A stretch of 64,000 bases of DNA from Arcanobacterium buesumense (GTDB lineage: Bacteria; Actinomycetota; Actinomycetes; Actinomycetales; Actinomycetaceae): the NCBI RefSeq assembly GCF_012563545.1, contig NZ_CP050804.1, positions 1,674,001-1,738,000 on the forward strand, read 5' to 3'. Positions 1-8,789 of this stretch are shown here, in pieces. The number at the start of each line of letters is the position of its first letter. The stretch's first letter is position 1. The notes beneath the pieces were generated by a model. It was not told the origin of the DNA and ran no database searches. It saw only the letters and a program-made list of their open reading frames with translations. A program made the position numbers and the translations under genes.

Positions 1-2727
1 AAGTCCCAGCTTATGTGCATCTTCTACGATAAGCGTATTGGCATTAGATATATCTAAGCCAGTTTCTACAATCGTGGTACACACCAAAACATCAATTTCT
101 TTATCCCAAAAAGCTTGGATAATATCTTCAAGCTGATTTTCACTCATTTTACCGTGGGCTATTCCAACTCTTGCTTGCGGTACAAGTTCGGAGATTTGCG
201 CAGCAACCCGGTAAATTGATTGCGTTCTATTGTGAATGTAGAACACTTGGCCATCACGTAACAGTTCACGTTTGATCGCCGCAGCTATTTGCTTAGGTTC
301 ATGAGCACCCACATATGTCAGGATTGGATGGCGTTCTTCTGGCGGAGTTGCCAGAGTAGACATTTGCCGGATTCCAGTCACTGCCATTTCTAATGTTCGA
401 GGAATTGGCGTAGCTGACATGGACAAAACATCCACAGTTGGATACAGCTGTTTGAGCATTTCCTTGTGCTCAACGCCGAAGCGTTGTTCTTCGTCTATGA
501 TAACGAGGCCTAGGTTTTTAAACCGTACGTCTCCGGTAATAAGCCGGTGGGTGCCGATAATAATATCGATACTTCCATCGCGCACTCCTTGCCGAATTTC
601 ATCAGCCTCTTTTGCGGTTTGGAATCTCGATAAACTAGCGACGTTTACCGGAAATCCAGCATATCGTTGAGTAAATGTTTCAGCGTGCTGTTGAACCAAA
701 ATAGTTGTTGGAACCAACACCGCTACTTGCATATTGTCTTGTACGGCTTTAAATGCAGCACGAACCGCGATCTCTGTTTTTCCATATCCAACGTCACCAG
801 AAATCAACCGATCCATCGGTTCAGGCGATTCCATATCGCGTTTGACTTCCTCGATCGTGGTGAGCTGATCGGGAGTTTCGACGTAGGCAAAGGCGTCTTC
901 TAACTCTCGTTGCCACGGGGTGTCAGGAGAAAATGCGTGACCTTTGGTAGCTCGACGCTTAGCGTATAGCCGAATGAGTTCTTTCGCGATTTGTTTAACC
1001 GCTGCCCGGGCTTTAGCTTTGGTTTTATCCCAGTCAGCGCCACCCATTTTATTTAACGACGGAGAATCACCACCGGAGTATTTCGATACTTGATCGAGCT
1101 GATCGGTAGGAACCCATAGCTGATCACGTGCTCCGCCACGTTTACTTGGGGCATATTCCAAGACGACGTACTCGCGCTGGTTAGTGTTGTTAGCTCCTAG
1201 GGAACGCTTAGCTAACTTCACGAATTGGGCAACCCCGTGACGTTGATGAACAACGTAATCTCCCGGTTTGAGTTGCAACGGATCAACCGCATTTTTCCGC
1301 CGTTTTGGCATCGTTTGGGTTTCACTCAATCCGGCGTGTTTACGATTCATAAAATCGTTAGCTCCGTACACCGCGAAACGGGCGGACGATGCTAAGAATC
1401 CAGTGGGAAGCGGAGCAACTGTCACATATATGACGCCTGGAGTGAGTTGGTGAGGCAGTTCAAGGCTGTAGCTCGCCCCATATCCGGCAGCTTCAACCTG
1501 GTCTGCTAGACGCCGTCCTAATCCTGGGCCTTGAGCAGCAATAACGATCCGCCACTGTTGTTGTGCTAAGTCACCTAAATATTCGATAGCTTGATCGACA
1601 TTTCCACCAAAATTTTGTGGCTCACTTAGCGCTAAATCGATCGACTCGGCATGTGGTAGTCCGCCGAGTGTCCACCACGGTATCCCTGCCCGGGTAACAT
1701 CATTGCGGATATCCGCGAGGGTCATAAAAGATGCCCGTTCAACGTTAAGTGGAACGTCGCCACCGGCGGCTGCCGCACTCCACGCGGCTGCCAAAAACTC
1801 GTCAGTTGTTTCGATGAGGGATTCTGAACGGGCTAACACACGTTCAGGTTCGACGACGATGACGCGGGAATTCTGCGGTAAAAATTCGTGGACGGGAACC
1901 ATCTTTGGCACCAAAATTGGCATCAACGATTCCATGCCTTCAACCGCAATACCGGCAGCAATTTTTTCCAGCATATCAACAGCTCCCGGAAGGTCTGCCA
2001 TTGCTTTACTTGCTTGAGAACGCACCTCATCAGTAAGTACCAACTCCCGGCATGGTGGAGCATAGACATGCGCTCTTTTCGCTAATGATCGTTGATCTGC
2101 TACTGCAAAGGACCGAATATCATCTACTTCGTCACCAAATAATTCCACCCGCAAAGGATGCGGTTCAGTAGGCGGGAAAATATCGATAATTCCGCCACGA
2201 ACTGCGAACTCTCCCCGGTTTTCGATCATATCTACCCGGGTATAGGCTGCCTGGACAAGCTGTTCTTGGAGCTGATCCATATTAATGACATCACCGAGCC
2301 CGATCCGCACGGGTTCTAGCTCACCCACATAACTAGCCACCGGCTGTAGCAAGGCACGCACCGGAATAATAACAACTTCTAATGGCGCAAATTCTTCTGG
2401 GTGGGCCAAGCGCCGAAATGTTGATAGCCGCCGTGCTACAGTATCTGAACGCGGCGAGAGTCGCTCATGTGGCAATGTTTCCCATGCTGTAATAATGCTG
2501 ACTGAATCCTCCGGCAAGTAGGCTCGAAGCATCGTTGCCATATCATCGGCTTCGCGCCCTGTTGCGGTAACAATCACCTGCGTTTGGCCACTATCCCGGC
2601 CAGTTAACGCGGCCACCAGCGGGGCAAGCGCACCGCGCGGGACAGTTGCATCAACATGGTTTCCCCGCAGTTCATCCATGCGCGAGCTAGTTGAAAAAAG
2701 CTCAACTAACGCAGTTAAATCCATCAT
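1..2727 (-). CDS. mfd: Transcription-repair coupling factor Mfd (3' end outside window)
   Basis: Mfd is a dsDNA translocase that removes RNA polymerase stalled at lesions and recruits UvrA. The first 909 codons are visible, running off the left edge; the rest of the helicase and the C-terminal UvrA-masking domain lie outside. The N-terminal UvrB-like half is followed by the RNA polymerase-interaction (CarD-like) domain near residues 485-560 (GDYVVHQRHGVAQF), then the RecG-like translocase with Walker A GDVGYGKTE near 644 and motif II DEEQRFG near 743. Two adjacent ATG codons (2727 and 2724) are possible starts; I chose the first. It follows pth by 20 bases on the same strand, so the two are probably co-transcribed. 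Identification is secure. Confidence 0.96.
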   Translation of the reverse strand, partial: MMDLTALVELFSTSSRMDELRGNHVDATVPRGALAPLVAALTGRDSGQTQVIVTATGREADDMATMLRAYLPEDSVSIITAWETLPHERLSPRSDTVARRLSTFRRLAHPEEFAPLEVVIIPVRALLQPVASYVGELEPVRIGLGDVINMDQLQEQLVQAAYTRVDMIENRGEFAVRGGIIDIFPPTEPHPLRVELFGDEVDDIRSFAVADQRSLAKRAHVYAPPCRELVLTDEVRSQASKAMADLPGAVDMLEKIAAGIAVEGMESLMPILVPKMVPVHEFLPQNSRVIVVEPERVLARSESLIETTDEFLAAAWSAAAAGGDVPLNVERASFMTLADIRNDVTRAGIPWWTLGGLPHAESIDLALSEPQNFGGNVDQAIEYLGDLAQQQWRIVIAAQGPGLGRRLADQVEAAGYGASYSLELPHQLTPGVIYVTVAPLPTGFLASSARFAVYGANDFMNRKHAGLSETQTMPKRRKNAVDPLQLKPGDYVVHQRHGVAQFVKLAKRSLGANNTNQREYVVLEYAPSKRGGARDQLWVPTDQLDQVSKYSGGDSPSLNKMGGADWDKTKAKARAAVKQIAKELIRLYAKRRATKGHAFSPDTPWQRELEDAFAYVETPDQLTTIEEVKRDMESPEPMDRLISGDVGYGKTEIAVRAAFKAVQDNMQVAVLVPTTILVQQHAETFTQRYAGFPVNVASLSRFQTAKEADEIRQGVRDGSIDIIIGTHRLITGDVRFKNLGLVIIDEEQRFGVEHKEMLKQLYPTVDVLSMSATPIPRTLEMAVTGIRQMSTLATPPEERHPILTYVGAHEPKQIAAAIKRELLRDGQVFYIHNRTQSIYRVAAQISELVPQARVGIAHGKMSENQLEDIIQAFWDKEIDVLVCTTIVETGLDISNANTLIVEDAHKLGL

Positions 2728-2747
2728 GGTTTTCTTTACTTTCGGTA

Positions 2748-3335
2748 TTACGACGGCGTATGCAGCCGCATCGTGGCTTTTTCTAAACCACGTTCAATAA
2801 CATCAATCACTGCATCAGCAGCAAGCTCAATGACGAGGTCAAGCTCTTTGCGCTCTGCTGAAGAAAACTGCGACAAAACAAAATCAGCCGGATCTTGGCG
2901 CCCCGGTGGACGACCAATTCCACAGCGCAACCGAATATAGTTTTTCGATCCAGTCGATTGCGAAATCGACTTCAATCCGTTGTGTCCACCTTCACCACCG
3001 CCACGTTTAAGTTTCAGCGTGCCAAAAGGCAAATCTAATTCATCGTGAATAACAATCAGGTTATCCACCGTGCCATGATAGTACGCTATCAAAGACGAAA
3101 CCGGACCACCAGAAGTATTCATATACCCGAGCGAGACACCCAAGATCACCTGTTCGCCCGGCACACCAGGACCAACACCAACACGAGTAGATGCCGATTG
3201 AGTATTAGTTTGTTTATGCACACTCAACCGAGTATTTAGCCGATCGGCTAACGCATCAACAACCACATGGCCGATATTATGCCGAGTTGCAGCATATTTC
3301 GGCCCCGGATTACCTAATCCAACTACCGTGTACAT
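2748..3335 (-). CDS. pth: Peptidyl-tRNA hydrolase
   Basis: Cytosolic enzyme that cleaves the ester bond of prematurely released peptidyl-tRNA and recycles the tRNA. The 195-residue length is normal for bacterial Pth. The family residues are visible: GLGNPGPKY followed by TRHNIG (catalytic His and neighbouring Asn), [11 protein letters not shown] (the Asp that positions the His) and GGHNGLKSI. It lies between rplY and mfd on the same strand, the common actinobacterial order. A strong hairpin separates it from rplY, so it may start from its own promoter. Confidence 0.97.
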   Translation of the reverse strand: MYTVVGLGNPGPKYAATRHNIGHVVVDALADRLNTRLSVHKQTNTQSASTRVGVGPGVPGEQVILGVSLGYMNTSGGPVSSLIAYYHGTVDNLIVIHDELDLPFGTLKLKRGGGEGGHNGLKSISQSTGSKNYIRLRCGIGRPPGRQDPADFVLSQFSSAERKELDLVIELAADAVIDVIERGLEKATMRLHTPS

Positions 3336-3431
3336 AACTTACTTCGCCTTCCGTATCCGCATTGCATCTCCATGCCACACTTCAGTTATACCCGCCAGCT
3401 CCGACATAGTTTGATGTCACCCAGCAAAAGA

Positions 3432-3468
3432 CTGTGAGGCCCGAGCCCACCAGGGCCGGGCCTCACAG
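3432..3468 (-). terminator. Factor-independent terminator after rplY
   Basis: A perfect 12-base GC-rich inverted repeat (CTGTGAGGCCCG with its complement, 13-base loop) begins 14 bases past the rplY stop. On the minus strand it is followed by TCTTTT. It should end rplY transcription before pth. Confidence 0.85.
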
Positions 3469-3482
3469 CTCAACGAGTTCAA

Positions 3483-4073
3483 TCACTCAGCGGCTTCAGC
3501 TTCGCCTTCTTCTTCGCCATCTTCAGCTGCAGTTTCCATTGCTGGAACAGCAACAACCACAACAACTGCTTCTGGATCAAGTTCAACTTCAACATCAGCT
3601 GGCAGATCGAGATCTGCAACGGTGACGTGCTGACCATCTTCCAAACCATCAACATTAACGATGATAGATTCTGGAATCGCAGTAGCCGATGCCTTAGCAA
3701 GAACCTGCAACATTTCAAGAGTTGCCATAGCATCGCCAGCTGGCTCGCCTTCAACGATGACTGGAAGTTCAACGTCAACCTTCTCGCCCTTCTTCACGCG
3801 AAGGAAATCGATGTGCTCAATGAGGCGTGAAAGTGGGTTACGCTGAACATCCTTAACAATCACCAAGTGCTCTTCGCCAGCAACATCAATCGATAGCAAT
3901 GCGTTAGCATTTCCACGAACAGCCAAGAAGGTATCGTGGTAATCAAGCTCAAGATGGATCGGATCTTCACCGTGGCCATAAACAACGCCAGGAAGCTTAT
4001 CTTCACGGCGGATACGGCGCGAAGCACCCTTACCAAACTCGGTACGAACAGAAGCCTTTAGTACTACAGGCAT
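3483..4073 (-). CDS. rplY: 50S ribosomal protein L25/general stress protein Ctc
   Basis: 5S-rRNA-binding protein of the large subunit, long (Ctc/TL5) form of 196 residues. The N-terminal L25 domain (about 1-95) starts with the expected basic segment (FGKGASRRIRREDKLPGVVYG). It is followed by a C-terminal beta domain and an acidic tail rich in Glu and Ala. It is upstream of pth and mfd, as in many Gram-positive bacteria, and is followed by a strong terminator. The 213 bases upstream hold no gene and presumably its promoter. Confidence 0.95.
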   Translation of the reverse strand: MPVVLKASVRTEFGKGASRRIRREDKLPGVVYGHGEDPIHLELDYHDTFLAVRGNANALLSIDVAGEEHLVIVKDVQRNPLSRLIEHIDFLRVKKGEKVDVELPVIVEGEPAGDAMATLEMLQVLAKASATAIPESIIVNVDGLEDGQHVTVADLDLPADVEVELDPEAVVVVVAVPAMETAAEDGEEEGEAEAAE

Positions 4074-4286
4074 ATTATTACTCCTTTACTATGTGGACGG
4101 CCTCGAATATCGGAAGCTACATTCTCAAGGAGTGTAGAGACCGCGTCGATAACGGAACTCGCCACCAAACCTGGTTACGGTTCCCTCGCCGAGGCAACTC
4201 TCCCAGTGTACTAGCTCTTAGCCCACTATCAAAAGCCAATATGCCAAGGTCACAAAAATACTCTTGCCACCCCAACAAACCACACG

Positions 4287-5066
4287 TTAACTATTAACTG
4301 GACACACCACTGGAGTACCTTCGTCGTCGATAACCCGCGCCCGAAACCCGTACACTTCAAACAAAATGTCGGGAGTCAAAACCTGCCCGGGTCCACCTTG
4401 CGAATACGTTAAACCGTCCTTGAGAACAAGCACATTGTCACAATACCTCGCAGCTAAGTTCAGATCGTGAATCGCTACCAGAGCCAAACTATTGTTCTTC
4501 TTCACTTCGCTACGAACCAACTGCAATAACTCAACTTGATGGCGTAAATCCAAGGCCGACGTCGGCTCGTCGAGCAATAAAACCTCTGGTTCTCGCACCA
4601 ACATTTGAGCAACTGCTACAAGCTGTCGTTGGCCACCCGACAACTCCGAAATATAGCGTTGCGCCAAATGTGCAATACCCAAACGTTCCATCACAATACC
4701 GGCCTGCAACAACGAATCATCTTGACCAATTCGGGCAAACCGCCGCCCCCGCACCCTGCGCGAGGAGACCACAATCGACTCAAATGCTGTCAATGAAGCA
4801 CTGGTCAATAAATCTTGCGGTACATATCCGATAACATCACGAAGTTCGTTGCGAGGCACAAGACGACCATCAGCGTCGATAATGTTACACGTTCCAGAAT
4901 CGGCCTTCTTAATTCCGGCAATCGTTTTAACTAACGTCGATTTGCCACACGCATTCGGGCCAAGCAAACCAGTGACGGTTCCGCGTTCTAACTCAGTAAC
5001 AATCAACCCCTTCAAAACCTGGTGACTACCATAAGAAACATGAAGGTTATCAATACTTAAACTCAT
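4287..5066 (-). CDS. Iron/siderophore ABC transporter, ATP-binding protein
   Basis: Cytoplasmic ATPase of a FecCDE/FepC-type importer. Walker A is GPNACGKST, the signature is ELSGGQRQLVAVAQ, Walker B is VLLLDEPTSALDL, and the switch His follows in AIHDLNLAA. The start is the ATG at 5066, preceded by GGGGAT at a good distance; a GTG 12 bases upstream is less likely. It overlaps the permease stop region by a few bases only, so ATPase, permease and binding protein form one operon downstream of a DtxR box. Substrate is inferred from family and regulation, not proven. Confidence 0.9.
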   Translation of the reverse strand: MSLSIDNLHVSYGSHQVLKGLIVTELERGTVTGLLGPNACGKSTLVKTIAGIKKADSGTCNIIDADGRLVPRNELRDVIGYVPQDLLTSASLTAFESIVVSSRRVRGRRFARIGQDDSLLQAGIVMERLGIAHLAQRYISELSGGQRQLVAVAQMLVREPEVLLLDEPTSALDLRHQVELLQLVRSEVKKNNSLALVAIHDLNLAARYCDNVLVLKDGLTYSQGGPGQVLTPDILFEVYGFRARVIDDEGTPVVCPVNS

Positions 5067-5068
5067 TG

Positions 5069-6169
5069 TTATCCCCACATCCTACGACGACGCATCAGGA
5101 GAAGCAGAATGAAGAACGGCACTCCGACCAAGGAAGTAATAATTCCCACCGGCACAGCCACGCCCGGAATAATCGTGATCGAAATAGCATGAGCCACGGT
5201 GAGCAAAAATGCCCCTGCCGCCATCGACGCCGGCGCAAAGAACCGATGTTCCTCACCTACTAAAATCCTTGCCACGTGCGGGCCAACAAGCCCGACGAAG
5301 CCAATGATTCCAGCAAAAGCAACGGCGCTTGCCGCTAACACAGACGAAACGATAAGCGTAGTAACCCGCAGTCGAGTGACATTAATACCCAAGGCCGCTG
5401 CCCGCGCATCACCCAGACGTAACGCCGTCAGTTTCCACGAGTTCATCACGGTGTATGGAATAGCCACTGCTAACGTCACTGCAATAATAGCGTTTGCCGT
5501 CCAATTAGCTCGTTGAAGCGAACCCAACGTCCAAAAGACAATCTGCTGAAGTGCTTCAAGAGTTGCCTGATATTGCATGATTGACAACAGTGCTTGGAAA
5601 AGGAAAACTAGTGCGATACCAAGCAAAATCATTGACTCAGCGCCAGCTCCACGCCACACTGAGGCAGCCACTACAACAATCACTGCCAACAACGAAGACA
5701 GCCATGCAATAGCGGCCAGATTTAGCTGCGCGTTATTAATTAACGTCCATCCCAAAACGATGGATGCGGCGCCGCCGAAAGCTGCGGCAGCGGAGATACC
5801 TAACGTAAACGGTTCTGCTAACGGATTATCTAGAATCGTTTGCATATGGGCGCCAGCGAGAGCCAGCGCAGCCCCGATAAGGACCGCCATGACCGACGAC
5901 GGCAAACGCAAATCCCACAGCACGATCCGCACCGTTGAGTCCACCGAATGCGGCATAAAAATACCGTGGAAAAATTCTGTCGGGGTTAAATGGAATGGCC
6001 CCACAATAGTGGCAATGACGAAAGCGATCCCTGCTACACCAACCATAAATAGAATGATCAGTGCCTTTTTGGCCGCCCGCCGGCGGTAGTTGACTACCGC
6101 CAGCTGGGCTTGTGTCAGATCACTATCAGAACTCGTACCTTGGGCCGGTATTCTGTTAGTTTCCGCCAT
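5069..6169 (-). CDS. Iron/siderophore ABC transporter permease (FecCD family)
   Basis: Integral membrane permease of 366 residues with the usual ten or so hydrophobic segments after a hydrophilic N terminus of about 30 residues. It carries FecCD/BtuC motifs such as SSVMAVLIGAALALAGA, the segment PLAEPFTLGISAAA, and GFVGLVGPHVARILVG (the loop contacting the ATPase). There is a single permease gene, so a homodimer is expected. It lies between the binding protein and the ATPase and is probably translated from the same DtxR-controlled mRNA. Confidence 0.92.
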   Translation of the reverse strand: MAETNRIPAQGTSSDSDLTQAQLAVVNYRRRAAKKALIILFMVGVAGIAFVIATIVGPFHLTPTEFFHGIFMPHSVDSTVRIVLWDLRLPSSVMAVLIGAALALAGAHMQTILDNPLAEPFTLGISAAAAFGGAASIVLGWTLINNAQLNLAAIAWLSSLLAVIVVVAASVWRGAGAESMILLGIALVFLFQALLSIMQYQATLEALQQIVFWTLGSLQRANWTANAIIAVTLAVAIPYTVMNSWKLTALRLGDARAAALGINVTRLRVTTLIVSSVLAASAVAFAGIIGFVGLVGPHVARILVGEEHRFFAPASMAAGAFLLTVAHAISITIIPGVAVPVGIITSLVGVPFFILLLLMRRRRMWG

Positions 6170-6172
6170 GGC

Positions 6173-7354
6173 TTACACCCGGATCATCGGTGACGAAGAA
6201 CGTGCCAGTTTGTTCAAAAGGCATCCATTTTGTATGGAAATCAGCAAACGCCTTGGCAACATCAAATCAGCGAATTCGTCCGGGTGGATCCACGCAGCAA
6301 ACTGCGCCAAAGCAAACATGTTCAATGGCGAATCATAGAATTGGTGATAGACGCCGTGAAGATTGCCCTCTTTAGGTGCCTGAAGATCCTCAAATCCTGG
6401 GGTGGTTGCAATGAGGTTTTCTAACGATGCCTCGGCGTCCTCAGCGGAAGTGGAGTATCCAAGATTAACGTAGTTAACTCCACCCTTCTTTTCGGACTGC
6501 TTCGACCAGTCACCACCAGTTGCGATAATAACTTCAGGTTGTTGTTCGAGGATCTTTTCCTTAGTTAAATCTCCTGCCGGAGTTTCTAGGAACTCATCGC
6601 CAATATTGATGCCTCCAGCAACCGTGACGAGATCAGCAAGATTGGTTTCTTTCCAGGTTGCACAGCAATCTTTTAGCCCTGGTGCACGCCACAAGAAAGT
6701 TCGCGGTTTCGTATCACTCTTAGCGACACGGGCAGTGACGTCTTGAACCATATCGTCATAGAACTTATTAAACTCTGTCGCTTTTTCTTGCTTGCCCAGA
6801 AGATTACCTAATAGGGCTACCGACTTCGTGGTGTTTTCCAACGGCTTCTTCTTGAAATCTGTATAAACATATTTCAGACCGGCATCATCCATTTTCTTGA
6901 GGAAACCAGATTCTTCGGCAGCTTTTTTATCAGACAGAGATAACACAATAACATCTGCTCTATGGGAAATCAGGCTTTCAACCGTCACGTCCCCTTTACT
7001 AATATGGCCAATGACTGGAATATCGGCTAGTTTCGGATCTGCCTTGATGAGATTATCGTTGAACGTTGGATCGTTCTTTTGAAGATCAGAACCCAATGCC
7101 ACGATATGGTCTGTTGGGCTTTGTGGATTAAGGAAGGACACCGCAAACATTGCGCGCCCTTCAGCCAATAAGACACGTTCTGGAGCCTTGTCGAATTCAA
7201 CTGTACGACCCTCAACGTCGGTAACTGACAATGCCGTTGAGTCTGAAGAAGACGTCGTCTCCTCCTGCGCCGGCTTTTGTGCTGGTGTGCACGCAGTTAA
7301 TGAGAGTGCAAGTAAGCTGGCTAAGCTTACTGAGAGGATGGAGAACTTACGCAC
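6173..7354 (-). CDS. Siderophore/iron-binding lipoprotein, C terminus apparently frameshifted
   Basis: Periplasmic-binding-protein-type lipoprotein (FepB/FatB-like) that would deliver an iron chelate to the permease. The N terminus is a lipoprotein signal peptide with lipobox LTAC (Cys22). The start is a GTG preceded by AAGGGA. The protein reads well to AAWIHPDEFAD, then the annotated frame becomes implausible (LMLPRRLLISIQNG...). The -1 frame at the same place gives DVAKAFADFHTKW followed by PFEQTGTFFVT, which looks like the genuine family C terminus and would end at 6156 inside the permease start. A single-base loss near 6258-6266 explains this. It may be a real mutation or a sequencing error. 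Confidence 0.88.
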   Translation of the reverse strand: MRKFSILSVSLASLLALSLTACTPAQKPAQEETTSSSDSTALSVTDVEGRTVEFDKAPERVLLAEGRAMFAVSFLNPQSPTDHIVALGSDLQKNDPTFNDNLIKADPKLADIPVIGHISKGDVTVESLISHRADVIVLSLSDKKAAEESGFLKKMDDAGLKYVYTDFKKKPLENTTKSVALLGNLLGKQEKATEFNKFYDDMVQDVTARVAKSDTKPRTFLWRAPGLKDCCATWKETNLADLVTVAGGINIGDEFLETPAGDLTKEKILEQQPEVIIATGGDWSKQSEKKGGVNYVNLGYSTSAEDAEASLENLIATTPGFEDLQAPKEGNLHGVYHQFYDSPLNMFALAQFAAWIHPDEFADLMLPRRLLISIQNGCLLNKLARSSSPMIRV

Positions 7355-7390
7355 GGGTGTATTCCCTTCATAAAGTGAAAGTCTAGCGAC

Positions 7391-7409
7391 TTAGGTTAGG
7401 CTAACCTAT
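7391..7409. promoter_or_regulatory. DtxR/IdeR operator
   Basis: The 19-base palindrome TTAGGTTAGGCTAACCTAT matches the classical DtxR box (TTAGGTTAGGCTAACCTAA) at 18 of 19 positions. It sits about 37 bases upstream of the binding-protein start, so iron-loaded DtxR should block transcription of the uptake operon. A DtxR gene with all metal ligands is present in this window at 49742-50419. Confidence 0.92.
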
Positions 7410-7748
7410 CCACAAGCTATCAGACTTTAGACCCACGCAAAACTTTTTAGCACACCTAATTTCCAGCAACTTATTGAGCGCATAAAATCAATAATATCTT
7501 AGCGACACCGAAAAATATCTCAGCGCCAAAGTCAACCGATCCAGACTTTAGCCCCCACTTACAAGGATTAACTATCCTACTCCAGCCACCAGATAAACAC
7601 GCACATAACCACGCCACGCACCCGCAACAACATAACAACCGCACACCCTCGAGATTATCCACCCAAGAAGTGCGCGGTATGTCACGCTATAACGAAGCAA
7701 CAAACTCCGCAGATATCAACAACAAAAGTCGATAATGTGTCACCCTAA
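7410..7748. other. Intergenic region without a convincing gene
   Basis: With the DtxR box this makes 394 bases between the iron operon and the end of prs. I see no plausible protein, no tRNA and no clear riboswitch. A 63-codon minus-strand reading frame at 7471-7662 has neither a ribosome site nor protein-like composition. The region must hold the promoter of the iron operon and the 3' end of the prs transcript. Confidence 0.5.
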
Positions 7749-8729
7749 CTAGAACGCACCATCGAACATGGACGTCACCGAACCGTCGTCGAAAACTTCC
7801 CGGATAGCCCGCGCCAAAACAGGCGCAATCGACAGCACTGTTAACCCATCAAAACGCTTCTCATCAGCAATCGGAAGCGTATCAGTAACAATAACTTCAC
7901 ACGCCCCAGATTCCATCAACCGCTCACGAGCCGGACCAGACATCGGCGCATGAGTAGCAGCAACAATAACGTTCTTTGCTCCCGCTTCCAAAACAACGCG
8001 AGCAGCACCGGCAATCGTTCCAGCCGTATCAATCAAATCGTCAACAATAATAGCCGTACGCCCAGCAACATCACCCACAACGCGATTAGCCGTTGCCTGG
8101 TTAGGACGGGAAATATCACGAGTCTTGTGAACAAACGCCAACGGCACACCACCAAGGCGATTACCCCACTGCTCCGCAACCTTAATACGGCCCGCATCTG
8201 GCGAAACAATCACGGACTCTTCCGGATTAACCCGGGTACGAACATACTCAACGAGAGTCGGCATAGCCCACAAATGATCTACCGGGCCATCGAAGAACCC
8301 CTGAGTCTGAGCCGCGTGCAAATCAACCGACATGATGCGCTCCGCACCAGCAGCCATAAACAAATCAGCCATCAACCGAGCCGAAATCGGCTCACGACCC
8401 TTGTGTTTCTTATCTTGACGAGCATAAGGGAAAGACGGCAAAACTACCGAAATACGCTTAGCCGATGCACGCTTAGCCGCATCCACCATAATCAGCGCTT
8501 CCATAATCCACTTATTCACCGGAACATCGATGGACTGAATAATAAATACGTCCGATCCACGAACCGACTCATCGAAACGAACATAAATTTCTGAATTAGC
8601 AAACTCATACGACGTCGTTGGCGACAATTCGATGCCAAGTTCCTTCGCTACTGCTTGTGCTAGTTCCGGATGTGCGCGCCCGGTGGCGACAACGAGATGC
8701 TTTTCACCGCTTGTATGGATGCCTGTCAT
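7749..8729 (-). CDS. prs: Ribose-phosphate pyrophosphokinase
   Basis: Makes phosphoribosyl pyrophosphate from ribose 5-phosphate and ATP for nucleotide, His, Trp and NAD synthesis. The 326-residue protein has the class I motifs: RQDKKHKGREPISA, the metal and ATP site SVDLHAAQTQGFF, VVSPDAGRIKVAE and the PRPP loop IIVDDLIDTAGT. It lies 60 bases downstream of glmU on the same strand, the glmU-prs order of actinobacteria, and the two are probably co-transcribed. Confidence 0.97.
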   Translation of the reverse strand: MTGIHTSGEKHLVVATGRAHPELAQAVAKELGIELSPTTSYEFANSEIYVRFDESVRGSDVFIIQSIDVPVNKWIMEALIMVDAAKRASAKRISVVLPSFPYARQDKKHKGREPISARLMADLFMAAGAERIMSVDLHAAQTQGFFDGPVDHLWAMPTLVEYVRTRVNPEESVIVSPDAGRIKVAEQWGNRLGGVPLAFVHKTRDISRPNQATANRVVGDVAGRTAIIVDDLIDTAGTIAGAARVVLEAGAKNVIVAATHAPMSGPARERLMESGACEVIVTDTLPIADEKRFDGLTVLSIAPVLARAIREVFDDGSVTSMFDGAF

Positions 8730-8789
8730 GCCCGACCATTCTTTGTTTTACAGTATTAGCAATGGCCGACTGGCCACCACCCCAGCCTA

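Noticed and set aside
2748-3335. Long plus-strand readings within pth, rplY, mfd and many other genes
   Set aside because: They lie antisense to secure genes and have the composition of shadow frames.
6173-6270. Programmed -1 frameshifting in the siderophore-binding protein
   Set aside because: No X XXY YYZ heptamer or downstream pseudoknot is evident. A simple indel is more likely.
7471-7662. A 63-codon minus-strand reading frame rich in Cys in the gap before the iron operon
   Set aside because: No ribosome site, odd composition and no recognisable domain. Treated as chance.
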